Shown here piece by piece: positions 51,500 through 59,534 of a stretch of 64,000 nucleotides of DNA. Made by a program: the position numbers and the translations under genes. How positions within the stretch are numbered: position 1 is the first letter of the stretch; every line of letters starts with the position of its first letter. The DNA is taken from assembly GCF_018732085.1 (NCBI RefSeq), contig NZ_CP076103.1, positions 4,960,001 to 5,024,000 on the forward strand, read 5' to 3'. The notes below the pieces were generated by a model. It was not told the DNA's origin. It saw only the letters and a program-made list of their open reading frames with translations, and ran no database searches. The DNA is from Lysobacter capsici (GTDB taxonomy: Bacteria; Pseudomonadota; Gammaproteobacteria; Xanthomonadales; Xanthomonadaceae).

Positions 51500-51765
51500 G
51501 CGCTGCGAGGCTTGTAACTCGCGTTAGCAAAAGCACACCCGGAGGGCGGCGCACATGGATGTGCGCCGTGCGCCACCGAGACAGGATGTCTCGTGTGGCG
51601 CATGCCTGCGTCGGCAGCGATCGTGCGGCTTTTGATTCGAAACAGGAACGCCTTTTTCTTTGGTGACTTTTGACCGAAGGGAATCCAGACGGACTTTTGT
51701 GGCTCTGGACAAAAGAAAGTTACCCGCCGCTTTAGTGGCGGAAGCTTTTGATCCTGCTGGAAGCT
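51500..51765 (+). repeat. Composite ~250-bp palindromic repeat, copy 2
   Basis: Same modules as copy 1 at 21972, in the same order: GCGCTGCGAGGCTTG, AAAGCACACCCGGAGGGCG, paired GCGCACATGGATGTGCGC, GAGACAGGATGTCTC, AACGCCTTTTTCTTTGGT, GGACAAAAGAAAGTTACCCG and CCGCCGCTTTAGTGGCGG. Palindrome arms differ from copy 1 by compensatory changes (for example GGGACATGGATGTCCC versus GAGACAGGATGTCTC), so folding seems to be kept. It carries an insertion of ~35 bp (near 51672-51710) relative to copy 1. Confidence 0.8.
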
Positions 51766-51830
51766 TTAAAGGCTTTAGAGCTTTTGAAGCCGAAGGCAAG
51801 ATCAACAGCTTTCGTCCGCAAGCGGCCGAG

Positions 51831-52030
51831 TTACTTTCTTTTGTCAAAAGCGACAAAAGAAAGGTAACCAAAGAAAAACGCTTTTTCTTGAATCAAGTGC
51901 CCGCAAGTGCGGAGCTTTCGCGGGCACGCGCCACACGGGACATCCATGTCCCGGTGGCGCGCGACGCGCATCCCTGCGCGTCGCCCTCCGGGTGTGCTTT
52001 TGTTCTCGCGAGTTACAAGCGTCGCAGCGC
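51831..52030 (-). repeat. Composite ~250-bp palindromic repeat, copy 3 (inverted)
   Basis: The same modules in reverse order and orientation relative to copy 2, beginning GTTACTTTCTTTTGTC and ending CGAGTTACAAGCGTCGCAGCGC. With copy 2 it forms a ~530-bp inverted repeat around a ~65-bp centre. The CTTTTGTC…GACAAAAG hairpin and the A/T-rich AAAGAAAAACGCTTTTTCTT module could act as bidirectional terminators. Confidence 0.8.
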
Positions 52031-52079
52031 TAGATGGACTGCGCGACTTCATGCCCAAGCGAAAGCCACATGGCCTACC

Positions 52080-52177
52080 TGTAGGAGCTGCGCAAGCTGC
52101 GACCGCGCCATCACGGCAACGTCGCAACCTGCGTCGTAGCTGCATTCCCGCAGTCGCAGCTTGCGCAGCTCCTACAG
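52080..52177. repeat. GTAG-REP inverted pair before rraA
   Basis: GTAG-REPs at 52080-52110 (plus) and 52149-52177 (minus), variants with GAGCTGC-GCAA-GCTGC stems. Together with the composite repeats this makes the 1.2-kb yegS-rraA gap almost all repeat. 52178-52300 shows nothing recognisable. Confidence 0.85.
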
Positions 52178-52300
52178 CGAGGAACGCAACATGCGCGAAG
52201 CAATTGTCACTGCGGCCCATGCGACATCACGCATCGCAAAATGCTCAGCCGGGTCCGCCGCGGCCAACCCACGCGTACGCGACAACACCGCACTGCGAAC

Positions 52301-52774
52301 TCAACCCAAGACACCGTCCGCCAATACCACCCCATCGGCATCCGCGCACAACCACTCCCCCGGACGAATCACCAACCCACCGAACTCCACAGGCACATCG
52401 CGCAACCCTTGCCCCAGCTTGTCGGTCTTGCGCGGACACGTCCCCAGCGCCTTGACGCCGAGCGCCATCGCCCCGATCGCCGCGCTGTCACGGATCGCGC
52501 CGAACACCACCACGCCCGCCCAACCGTTCTCCAGCGCCTTGGCCGCGAGCAGATCGCCGAGCATCGACCGGCGCATCGAACCGCCGCCGTCGATCACCAG
52601 CACCCGGCCATTGCCGGGTTCGGCAACGGCATCGCGCACCCGCGAGTTGTCTTCGTAGGCCTTGATCGTGCTGACGATGCCGTCGAAGCCGATGCGGCCG
52701 CCGTAATCGCGCAGCGGCAACTCGAGCACGCGCACCTGCGCGTCATGGTGATCGCACAGGTCGCAGGTGTTCAT
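52301..52774 (-). CDS. rraA: RraA-like regulator of RNase E activity
   Basis: A 157-residue trimeric RraA-family protein. Recognisable parts are the N-terminal TCDLCDHH…VRVLELPLRDYGG, the central LVIDGGGSMRRSMLGDLLAAKALENGWAGVVVFGAIRD and the end GGLVIRPGEWLCADADGVVL. In E. coli RraA binds RNase E and inhibits it; some homologues are aldolases, and the GDLLA…D-x-R pattern does not exclude that. It lies 25 bp after rpe on the same strand. Confidence 0.9.
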   Translation of the reverse strand: MNTCDLCDHHDAQVRVLELPLRDYGGRIGFDGIVSTIKAYEDNSRVRDAVAEPGNGRVLVIDGGGSMRRSMLGDLLAAKALENGWAGVVVFGAIRDSAAIGAMALGVKALGTCPRKTDKLGQGLRDVPVEFGGLVIRPGEWLCADADGVVLADGVLG

Positions 52775-52799
52775 GGTTACGCCCTTATTCGCAGTGTGC

Positions 52800-53495
52800 T
52801 CAACGACGCACGGCGGCGACCGCGTCCTTCATGCTCGCGATCACCTCGCCGTAGCCGTGCTGCTGCGCGCCCGGCGCATTGAAGATCGCCGAACCCGCAA
52901 CGAAGGTATCCGCGCCGGCCGCAGCGATCTCGGCGATGTTGTCGGTCTTGACCCCGCCATCGATCTCCAGGCGGATCGCGCGACCGCTGTTGTCGATGCG
53001 CTCGCGCACCTTGCGCAGCTTGTCGAGCGCGGACGGGATGAAGCTCTGGCCGCCGAAGCCGGGGTTGACCGACATCAGCAGCACCAGGTCGAGATCGTCG
53101 AGCACCCAGTCGAGCACTTCGATCGGCGTCGCCGGGTTCAGCACCAGGCCCGCGCCGCAGCCGTGCGACTTGATCAGCTGGATGGTGCGGTGGACGTGCT
53201 GGCTGGCTTCGGGATGGAAGCTGATCGTGCTCGCGCCGGCCTTGGCGAAGTCCGGGACGATGCGATCGACCGGGTCGACCATCAGATGCACGTCGATCGG
53301 CGCGGTCACGCCGTGCTTGCGCAAGGCTTCGCAGACCAGCGGGCCGATGGTCAGGTTGGGCACGTAGTGGTTGTCCATGACGTCGAAATGGACCCAGTCG
53401 GCGCCGGCCTTGAGCACGTTGTCGACTTCTTCGCCGAGCTTGGCGAAATTGGCCGAGAGGATCGAGGGGGCGATGACGGTGGATTGCGTGGTCAT
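52800..53495 (-). CDS. rpe: Ribulose-phosphate 3-epimerase
   Basis: A 231-residue TIM-barrel enzyme that interconverts ribulose-5-P and xylulose-5-P. Motifs: APSILSANFAKLGEEV, WVHFDVMDNHYVPNLTIGP (metal His/Asp), HLMVDP, FHPEAS, LVLLMSVNPGFGGQSFIP and EIDGGVKTDNI. Normal length. In xanthomonads and other proteobacteria rpe often lies just upstream of trpE; here rpe and trpE are on the same strand but separated by rraA, repeats and the lipid kinase. Confidence 0.96.
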   Translation of the reverse strand: MTTQSTVIAPSILSANFAKLGEEVDNVLKAGADWVHFDVMDNHYVPNLTIGPLVCEALRKHGVTAPIDVHLMVDPVDRIVPDFAKAGASTISFHPEASQHVHRTIQLIKSHGCGAGLVLNPATPIEVLDWVLDDLDLVLLMSVNPGFGGQSFIPSALDKLRKVRERIDNSGRAIRLEIDGGVKTDNIAEIAAAGADTFVAGSAIFNAPGAQQHGYGEVIASMKDAVAAVRR

Positions 53496-53640
53496 GGGCG
53501 CTGCCGGCGGGAGATGCGGGTATTGTCGCCTTGCTTGGCACCGCAGGCAAAAAAGCCAGGAACGAGTGCACAGGAGTGAGGAAGAGCGCCAGGTGAGCCG
53601 CCCTTACTCACTCGTCGCTCCTGTGAACTCGTTTTTCGCC

Positions 53641-53973
53641 TCAACGTCGGCGCAAGGCCTTGATCCGGTCGTAGGCGCGATTGATCTCGCGCGCCTTGAT
53701 CTCAGCCTGCTGGCGGACCTCGGGGGCGGCGTTGGCGACCCGGTCGGGGTGGTATTGCGAAATCAGCCGCCGGTAGGCCTGTTCGACCTCGCCGTCGCTG
53801 GCGTCCGCGGTCAGGCCCAGCGCCAGGTACGGGTTGTCGCCGCGCAGCTTGAACCAGTCGGTGTCGAAGGCGTGGCCGATCAGCAGGCCGACGATCGCGC
53901 CGAACAGGGGGCTGCCGCGCATCAGCGCGATCCCGGCCACGACCCCCAGCAATTTGCCGTACCAGCGATTCAT
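53641..53973 (-). CDS. Membrane-anchored J-domain (DnaJ-like) protein
   Basis: A 110-residue protein: one hydrophobic segment ~5-35 (GVVAGIALMRGSPLFGAIVGLLIG) and a C-terminal J domain ~45-108 with the essential HPD in LISQYHPDRVAN and the NPYLALGL start typical of DjlA-type J domains. It would recruit DnaK to the inner membrane. E. coli DjlA has a TerB domain between these parts, which is missing here, so this is a short DjlA-like variant. The start at 53973 follows GAGG; it is divergent from purC. Confidence 0.85.
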   Translation of the reverse strand: MNRWYGKLLGVVAGIALMRGSPLFGAIVGLLIGHAFDTDWFKLRGDNPYLALGLTADASDGEVEQAYRRLISQYHPDRVANAAPEVRQQAEIKAREINRAYDRIKALRRR

Positions 53974-54157
53974 CCAGCCGCCTCGCGCCGTCCAGCCGGG
54001 CCCGCGAGGGCCGAAGCGTCGCAGTTTACCCGCCCGGACCTGCACGCGGCCGGCCAGCCGGCGTACACTGCCCGGCCCCGTCGCGCAGGCGCGCGAGCCG
54101 AACGGCTCCGGGCGCAGGGCGATGGAGGGTTTCTGTACCGCCATCAGGGGTCCCACG

Positions 54158-55087
54158 TTGACGACCACACTGCTGCAATCCGAACTGCCCGGCCTGCCCT
54201 TGCGCCACCGCGGCAAGGTCCGCGATGTCTACGATCTGCCCGCCGACCGCCTGCCCGCGGGCGCCGCGCCCGGCGGCGACTGCCTGCTGATGGTCGCCAC
54301 CGACCGCCTCAGCGCCTTCGACGTGGTCCTGCCGGACCCGATCCCGGGCAAGGGCGAGATGCTGTGCCAGATCAGTAATTTCTGGTTCGGCAAGACCGCG
54401 CACATCATTCCCAACCACCTGACCGGCATCGACGTCGCCGCGGTCCTGCCGCCCGGTGTCGACCCCGCGCTGTACGCCCGGCGCACGGTGGTGACCAAGC
54501 GGCTGAAACCGGTGGCGATCGAATGCATCGCGCGCGGCTACGTGATCGGCAGCGGCTGGAAGGACTACCAGCGCACCGGCCGCATCAGCGGCATCGCCCT
54601 GCCCAGCGGCCTGCGTCAGGCCGAAAAACTGGCCGAGCCGATCTTCACCCCCTCGACCAAGGCCGCGGTCGGCGATCACGACGAGAACATCGACTTCGAC
54701 ACCGCGGTGCGCACGGTCGGCGCCGAACTGGCCGAAGCGGTGCGCGACGCGACCTTGCGCTTGTACCGCTACGCCGCCGATTTCGCGGCCGAGCGCGGCA
54801 TCCTGCTGGCCGACACCAAGTTCGAGTTCGGCACCGACGCCGACGGCCGTCTGTACGTGATGGACGAGATGCTGACGCCGGACTCCTCGCGCTACTGGCC
54901 GGCCGACGAATACCAGGTCGGCACCAGCCCGCCGAGCTACGACAAGCAGTTCGTGCGCGACTACCTGGAAACGCTGGGCTGGGACAAGACCCCGCCGGGG
55001 CCGAATCTGCCGGCCGAGGTGATCGAGCGCACTCGGGCGAAGTATGCCGAGGCCTTGCAGAAGTTGGCGGGGATATCGGTGGATTGA
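54158..55087 (+). CDS. purC: SAICAR synthetase (phosphoribosylaminoimidazole-succinocarboxamide synthase)
   Basis: A 309-residue ATP-dependent ligase joining CAIR and aspartate in purine synthesis. Motifs: LRHRGKVRDVYDLP, VATDRLSAFDVVLPDPIPGKG, IECIARGYVIGSGWKDYQ, TPSTKA…HDENIDF, LADTKFEFG, DEMLTPDSSRYWP and the YDKQFVRDYLETLGWDK end, as in the long PurC form of Xanthomonas and yeast Ade1. The start is probably TTG at 54158 with AGGGG 7 nt upstream; an in-frame ATG at 54122 would add 12 atypical residues. A terminator follows 12 bp after the stop. Confidence 0.95.
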   Translation: MTTTLLQSELPGLPLRHRGKVRDVYDLPADRLPAGAAPGGDCLLMVATDRLSAFDVVLPDPIPGKGEMLCQISNFWFGKTAHIIPNHLTGIDVAAVLPPGVDPALYARRTVVTKRLKPVAIECIARGYVIGSGWKDYQRTGRISGIALPSGLRQAEKLAEPIFTPSTKAAVGDHDENIDFDTAVRTVGAELAEAVRDATLRLYRYAADFAAERGILLADTKFEFGTDADGRLYVMDEMLTPDSSRYWPADEYQVGTSPPSYDKQFVRDYLETLGWDKTPPGPNLPAEVIERTRAKYAEALQKLAGISVD

Positions 55088-55098
55088 TTGAACGAAGG

Positions 55099-55121
55099 GG
55101 GCCGCGAAAGCGGCCCTTTTT
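55099..55121 (+). terminator. Rho-independent terminator of purC
   Basis: 7-bp stem GGGCCGC/GCGGCCC with GAAA tetraloop followed by TTTTTGTTTG, 12 bp after the stop. Confidence 0.95.
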
Positions 55122-55180
55122 GTTTGTGGGGTGAAGGTTGCTTGAGGGGACTTGGCTGCGGCTACGACTAAGCTCAGAGC

Positions 55181-55480
55181 AAGAGCCCCCCTACCCCCCT
55201 TTTTCAAACGGGGAAAAGCGGTTGCGCACGAGGTCGAGTGGGCGCTGCGGACTGATTCGCGCAGCAACTCCCGCCGCGATGCAATTGCCGCCGCCGTTAC
55301 CAACGCCGTTGCTGTTTCTGAAGCTATTTCTGAAGCTATTTCTGTTGCTTTTGCCTTTGCCTTTGCCTTTGCTGTTGCTTTTGCCTTTGCTGTTTCTGCT
55401 GTTTTTTCTGCCGCCTCTCTGTTGCCTTTGCTGTTGCTGTTCCCCCCCTTTGAAAAAGGGGGGCAGGGGGGATTTGCTTC
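55181..55480. repeat. CCCCCTTT inverted pair (family D) enclosing a TTTGCC-rich tract
   Basis: Arms at 55181-55216 and 55440-55480. Between them, 55318-55438 is a pyrimidine-rich degenerate array of TTTGCC, TTTCTG, GTTGCT units, nearly free of A on this strand. Frames through it encode Ala/Phe or Lys/Gln repeats and are judged non-coding. 55481-55684 before the SMR gene shows no gene. Confidence 0.8.
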
Positions 55481-55684
55481 TGCTTTGCTTTGCTTTGCGT
55501 TTGCTTCCCCCGCCCCACGCCCACCACCTTCCCGCATCCACTCCCCAACTGTCACCTGCTTTACAGACCCCACCCCACAAACCCGCAACACTGCCCGCAA
55601 GGCGCCATCCCGCGCCGCCTTCGCCGCCCGCCGACGCCATGCGCGCTACCCTGCCGACCTCGCCTCACGCGGATCGCCCCCGGC

Positions 55685-56020
55685 ATGAACATCGGCTACC
55701 TGTACCTCGCCATCGCCATCGCCGCGGAAGTCGTCGCGACCAGCGCGCTCAAGGCCTCGGAGGGGTTTACCAAGGCCGGGCCGACCCTGATCGTCGCGGC
55801 CGGCTACGGCGTCGCCTTCTACTTCCTGTCGCTGGTGCTCAAGAGCGTGCCGGTCGGGGTCGCCTATGCGATCTGGTCCGGGGTCGGCATCGTCCTGATC
55901 GCCGCCATCGGCTGGCTGTTCATGAAACAGAGCCTCGACGCGGGCGCGATCGCCGGTATTTCGCTGATCGTCGCCGGGGTGATCGTGATCCAGCTATTCT
56001 CGAAATCCGCGGCGCACTAG
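55685..56020 (+). CDS. Small multidrug resistance (SMR) transporter
   Basis: A 111-residue protein with four TM helices of the EmrE/QacE type. The proton- and drug-binding Glu is E15 in IAIAAEVVATSALK; FTKAGPTL, YGVAFYFLSLVLKSVPVGVAYAIWSGVG and the W-L-F-M-K end of TM3 follow the family pattern. Likely substrates are quaternary cations or polyamines, exchanged for protons by a homodimer. The ribosome site is weak. An earlier in-frame start at 55490 would add a Pro-rich non-conserved extension. Confidence 0.9.
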   Translation: MNIGYLYLAIAIAAEVVATSALKASEGFTKAGPTLIVAAGYGVAFYFLSLVLKSVPVGVAYAIWSGVGIVLIAAIGWLFMKQSLDAGAIAGISLIVAGVIVIQLFSKSAAH

Positions 56021-56135
56021 CCGCGCCGCGCGCGCCGTCCTTGCGCGCGAATACCGATTCACGCGCGCCGATCGCGCACACGCCAGCCACCGCCGCGCGG
56101 GCTTCGCGCCCGCCACGCACCACCGGGAGCCGCCC

Positions 56136-56630
56136 ATGAGCACCGTCGCGCAAACCTCGTTCGAAACCCGTCCGATCGACCGCTGGTTCGCCAGTTATTC
56201 CAGCGATCACCGCAACGCCACCAACCAGCGCATCCACGTGTTCGCGGTGCCGGCGATCCTGTGGAGCGTGATCGCGCTGCTGTGGTGCATCCCCGCGCCG
56301 GGCACTTGGTTCAAGCCCGGCATCTGGGCGGCCATGGCGATGTTCGCGGCGATGCTGTTCTACTACCGCGCCTCGCGCAAACTCGGCCTGGGCATGTTCG
56401 TGCAGTTCGGCGTGTTCGCCTGGATCACGCACTGGATCGCGCTGTCGTTCGGGCTGACGGTGTTGCTGTGGTCGGCGGTCGGCGTGTTCGTGATCGCCTG
56501 GATCGCGCAGTTCATCGGCCACAAGATCGAAGGCAAGAAGCCGAGCTTCCTCACCGACCTGACCTATCTGCTGATCGGCCCGGCCTGGGTGCTGGCGAAG
56601 CTGTATCGCAAGCTGGGGTGGTCGTACTGA
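56136..56630 (+). CDS. Mpo1-like (DUF962) membrane protein
   Basis: A 164-residue protein with four TM segments. The first loop carries FASYSSDHRNATNQRIHVFAVP and the last QFIGHKIEGKKPSFLTDLTYLLIGP; these two His-containing blocks define the DUF962/Mpo1 family. Yeast Mpo1 is an Fe(II)-dependent dioxygenase that shortens 2-hydroxy fatty acids by one carbon; a similar role in 2-hydroxy or lipid A-type fatty acid turnover is possible here. The gene is preceded by the SMR transporter (115-bp gap). Confidence 0.88.
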   Translation: MSTVAQTSFETRPIDRWFASYSSDHRNATNQRIHVFAVPAILWSVIALLWCIPAPGTWFKPGIWAAMAMFAAMLFYYRASRKLGLGMFVQFGVFAWITHWIALSFGLTVLLWSAVGVFVIAWIAQFIGHKIEGKKPSFLTDLTYLLIGPAWVLAKLYRKLGWSY

Positions 56631-56646
56631 GAGGCCGGGATTCAGG

Positions 56647-57117
56647 TCAGAAGAAAATCATCCCCGGCTCGCGGCTCACCACATAGGTCTGCGCCGCCAC
56701 CACGATCAACTCGGTGGTCAGACACCACGCCATCGCGCAGGCCACCGACCAGCCAGCGACACGCCAATACTTCGGCGGCCGCCGGCCTTCGTCGCGCATC
56801 GTTTGATGGATGGCGAACGCCAGGGCCGCCAGTAGCACCAGAAAGCCCACCGGCAGCACGGCGCTGCGCGGCAGCGCGCTGAGCATCCACATCGTCAACG
56901 GGCTGATCGCGATCAAGATCACCGCGGCGATCTGCACCGCGGTCATCGCCGGCGCGTAACCGCCACGCGAGCCCAGCGTCCGGCGAGACATCAGGTTGAG
57001 CACACCGGCCACGGGCACCAGCCACAAGCCCAGCACCCCGAGCAGCAAGGCCATGACCTTCACCGCCAGCCACGCCGCGCTGAACAACGCGCCCATTGCG
57101 AATCCGATCTGCGACAT
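56647..57117 (-). CDS. Hypothetical four-TM membrane protein
   Basis: A 156-residue protein with hydrophobic segments at ~10-40, ~58-80, ~87-105 and ~122-147. No family was recognised. It converges on the Mpo1-like gene (16 bp apart at their 3' ends) and lies 65 bp downstream of another small membrane protein gene on the same strand, so the two may be one operon. The start at 57117 is the first ATG in frame. Confidence 0.65.
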   Translation of the reverse strand: MSQIGFAMGALFSAAWLAVKVMALLLGVLGLWLVPVAGVLNLMSRRTLGSRGGYAPAMTAVQIAAVILIAISPLTMWMLSALPRSAVLPVGFLVLLAALAFAIHQTMRDEGRRPPKYWRVAGWSVACAMAWCLTTELIVVAAQTYVVSREPGMIFF

Positions 57118-57182
57118 GGCCCGTCTCCGAGGCGTCGATGTCCTAGCTCAACCGGCGCCGAGCGGCGCCATTGTCGGCAGGC

Positions 57183-57614
57183 TCAATGCAGGATCGCGCG
57201 AATCAGGCCGGCGATGGCGAACCATCCCCAGGCCCACAGCAGCAACGCCGCCGGCCACGCCACCCACAACGCACGCGGCCAGCGCAGCTTGCTGCCGTCG
57301 GGTCCGGGCAAGAACATGCGCACGCCCGTCCCCAGGGCCAGGCAGGACAGGACGACGGCGACCACGGTGAACGGCCAGCCGCTGCCGGCGCCGGCGCTCT
57401 GCATCGCGATCAACGCGACGATGGTCAGCATCGCCCACAGCACCAGCGCGTAGATCACCGACCACAGCGCCGCGCCGAACGCCGGCCGCGCGCCGAACTC
57501 GCGCGCCACCAGCGCGCGCAGCAGCCACGCGCCCGGCGCCAGCCACAGCAACACCACGACCAGCAACAGCAGGCCCCACTCCCAGATACCCGCAGATTGC
57601 ACGGCGTGCTTCAC
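57183..57614 (-). CDS. Hypothetical four-TM membrane protein
   Basis: A 143-residue protein with hydrophobic segments at ~10-30, ~45-68, ~75-97 and ~118-140 and a Pro-rich loop (FLPGPDGSKLRWPRALW). Not recognised. The start is GTG at 57614 with GGGGGA ~8 nt upstream; the frame is open further upstream only as antisense of the EamA gene. It is divergent from that transporter gene. Confidence 0.6.
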   Translation of the reverse strand: MKHAVQSAGIWEWGLLLLVVVLLWLAPGAWLLRALVAREFGARPAFGAALWSVIYALVLWAMLTIVALIAMQSAGAGSGWPFTVVAVVLSCLALGTGVRMFLPGPDGSKLRWPRALWVAWPAALLLWAWGWFAIAGLIRAILH

Positions 57615-57680
57615 AATGGGTCCCCCACCGCCATTCGCGGCCGCTGATTCGGCGGCCACGATAGCCCAAGCCGGACCGAC

Positions 57681-58571
57681 ATGCCCGCTCGCGATATCGC
57701 CTTGTTGTTGCTCGTGGTCGTGGCCTGGGCGATCAACTTCCTGACCTCGGCGCTGTCGCTGCGCGAGATTCCGCCGTTCCTGTTCACCGCGCTGCGCTTC
57801 GCTCTGCTCGCCGTGCCGCTGGTGTTCGTGGTCAAGCGGCCCGCGCCGGGCCAGTGGCCGCGCCTGATCGCGGTGTGCCTGTGCATCGGCGTGCTGCATT
57901 TCGGCCTGAGCTTCAGCGCGCTCAAGGCGGCCGGCGATCTGTCCTCGCCGGCGATCGTGCTGCAAAGCTATGTGCCGATGACCGCGCTGCTGGCGTGGTG
58001 GCTGCTCGGCGAGCGTTTCGCCTGGCGCACCGGGGTGGCGATCGCGATCAGTTTCGGCGGCGTGCTGGTGCTCGGCTTCGATCCGCTGGTGTTGGACAAG
58101 CCGATGGCGGTGGTGCTGATGCTGATCTCGGCCGCGTTCCTGGCCCTGGGCACGGTGCTGATGAAGGGGCTGCGCGGGCTGGACGTCTACAGCCAGCAAG
58201 GCTGGACCGCGCTGATCGCGGTGCCGCCGCTGCTGGCGATCAGCTTGGTCGTCGAGCCGGGTGGCCTGTCGACTCTAGGCGCGGTGAGCTGGGTCGGCTG
58301 GATGGGCGTGGCTTATGCGGCGTTCGTGTCCTCGCTGCTCGGTCACGGTCTGTACTACCTGCTGGTGCAGCGCCATCCGGTCGCGCAGGTCACGCCGTGG
58401 CTGTTGTTGGTGCCGGTGATCGCGATCGCGCTGGGCATCGTGTTCTGGGGCGACCGGCCGGGGCCGAGCCTGTGGATCGGCGGGGCGATGGTGCTCGGCG
58501 GGGTGCTGCTGATCGCGTTGCGGAATCTGGCGAAGGCACGGGCGCAGCGGGCGTTGGCGGCTGAGCTTTAG
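57681..58571 (+). CDS. EamA/DMT-family transporter (RhaT-like)
   Basis: A 296-residue permease of two EamA repeats with ten predicted TM segments. First-repeat landmarks are VAWAINFLTSALSLREIPPFLFTALRF and SYVPMTALLAWWLLGERF; second-repeat landmarks are YAAFVSSLLGHGLYYLL and TPWLLLVPVIAIALGIVFWGDRPGPSLWIGGAMVLGGVLL. The family exports amino acids or metabolites; the substrate is unknown (closest in style to the O-acetylserine/cysteine exporter EamA). Positive C-terminus cytoplasmic. Confidence 0.88.
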   Translation: MPARDIALLLLVVVAWAINFLTSALSLREIPPFLFTALRFALLAVPLVFVVKRPAPGQWPRLIAVCLCIGVLHFGLSFSALKAAGDLSSPAIVLQSYVPMTALLAWWLLGERFAWRTGVAIAISFGGVLVLGFDPLVLDKPMAVVLMLISAAFLALGTVLMKGLRGLDVYSQQGWTALIAVPPLLAISLVVEPGGLSTLGAVSWVGWMGVAYAAFVSSLLGHGLYYLLVQRHPVAQVTPWLLLVPVIAIALGIVFWGDRPGPSLWIGGAMVLGGVLLIALRNLAKARAQRALAAEL

Positions 58572-58620
58572 AGCGACGCCTTTTCACCGCGATATCGCAG
58601 TTTCGTCGTGTGTGAGGTAT

Positions 58621-58650
58621 CGCGGTCGCGGCTCGCGCCGCTCCTACAGG
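58621..58650. repeat. Single GTAG-REP
   Basis: One GTAG-REP on the minus strand between the convergent EamA and epimerase-like genes. Confidence 0.8.
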
Positions 58651-58660
58651 GGGCGGTCGA

Positions 58661-59527
58661 TCAATCGCGGGGGGTTTCGAACATTTCGGCGCTCGGCTGG
58701 AAGCTGCGCGGCGCGTAGCCGAAATCGCGTTGCGCCGGGCCGGCGTCGAAGGTCATGTCGTTGCGCATGCGCCGCACCGCGGCTTCGCCCAGGCCGGTCG
58801 CGCGGCCGGCCGCCTGCGCGGCGAGCAAGGCCAGGTTGAACAGCGGCGACGGCAGTTCGATCAATCGCACCGGCGGACGCAGGCAGGCCAGGGTGCGTTC
58901 GACCATGTCGCGATAACTCAGGGTTTCGCCACCGGGCACCGCATAGGTGTTGCCGAAACTCGCCGGCGCGCCCAGCGCGGCGAACGCGGCATCGGCGAGG
59001 TCCTCGACATGCACCGGCTGGCGCAGGCCATCGGCGCCGCGCGGCAGCGGAAAATACTTCAGCCGCTTGGCCAGTTGCGCGATCCGGGTCAGGGTCGCAT
59101 CGCGGCCCGCGCCGTAGATCAGGGTCGGGCGCAGGATCGTGGCGGCATCGCTGCGCGGCTGCGCGGCGGCGAACAAGGCTTGCTCGCCTTCGCGCAGTTC
59201 GGCGGCGACCCGGCGTTCCTCGGCGTCGGCCGAACCGCGCTTAGTCTGCGCGCTGGTCGAACCGAACGCGACCACGCGCGTGGCCTCGATCCCGGATTGC
59301 TCGTACCAGCGCGCGAACTTCAGCAACGGGCCGCAGCTGAAGATCGCGTCGACCCGCGCGGGCAGCGCCGGCATGTCGTCCAGATCGCCTTGCAACCACT
59401 CCAGGCCCGGGTGGTCGTGGCGCTGCTTGCGCGAAACCGCCGAAACCCGCCAACCGGCGTGGTACAGGCGCTGCAGCAGCGGCACGCCGATCTGGCCGCT
59501 GCCGCCGAAAACCAAAGCGTGTTTCAT
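58661..59527 (-). CDS. NAD(P)-binding epimerase/dehydratase-like protein
   Basis: A 288-residue atypical SDR. The Rossmann loop is VFGGSGQIGVPLL (6-18) and the segment LRPTLIYGAGRD is typical of complex-I-type and NmrA-like atypical SDRs. The usual YxxxK is not clear: the SGPLLKFARWYEQSG and GSTSAQTKRGSAD region lacks it, so it may be a non-catalytic or sensor-type member. Substrate unknown. It lies 7 bp after nhaA on the minus strand and so is likely co-transcribed. Confidence 0.75.
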   Translation of the reverse strand: MKHALVFGGSGQIGVPLLQRLYHAGWRVSAVSRKQRHDHPGLEWLQGDLDDMPALPARVDAIFSCGPLLKFARWYEQSGIEATRVVAFGSTSAQTKRGSADAEERRVAAELREGEQALFAAAQPRSDAATILRPTLIYGAGRDATLTRIAQLAKRLKYFPLPRGADGLRQPVHVEDLADAAFAALGAPASFGNTYAVPGGETLSYRDMVERTLACLRPPVRLIELPSPLFNLALLAAQAAGRATGLGEAAVRRMRNDMTFDAGPAQRDFGYAPRSFQPSAEMFETPRD

Positions 59528-59534
59528 GGGTTGT

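Noticed and set aside
55490..55684. N-terminal extension of the SMR transporter
   Set aside because: SMR proteins are about 110 residues; the extension is Pro/His-rich and lies in repeat-derived sequence.
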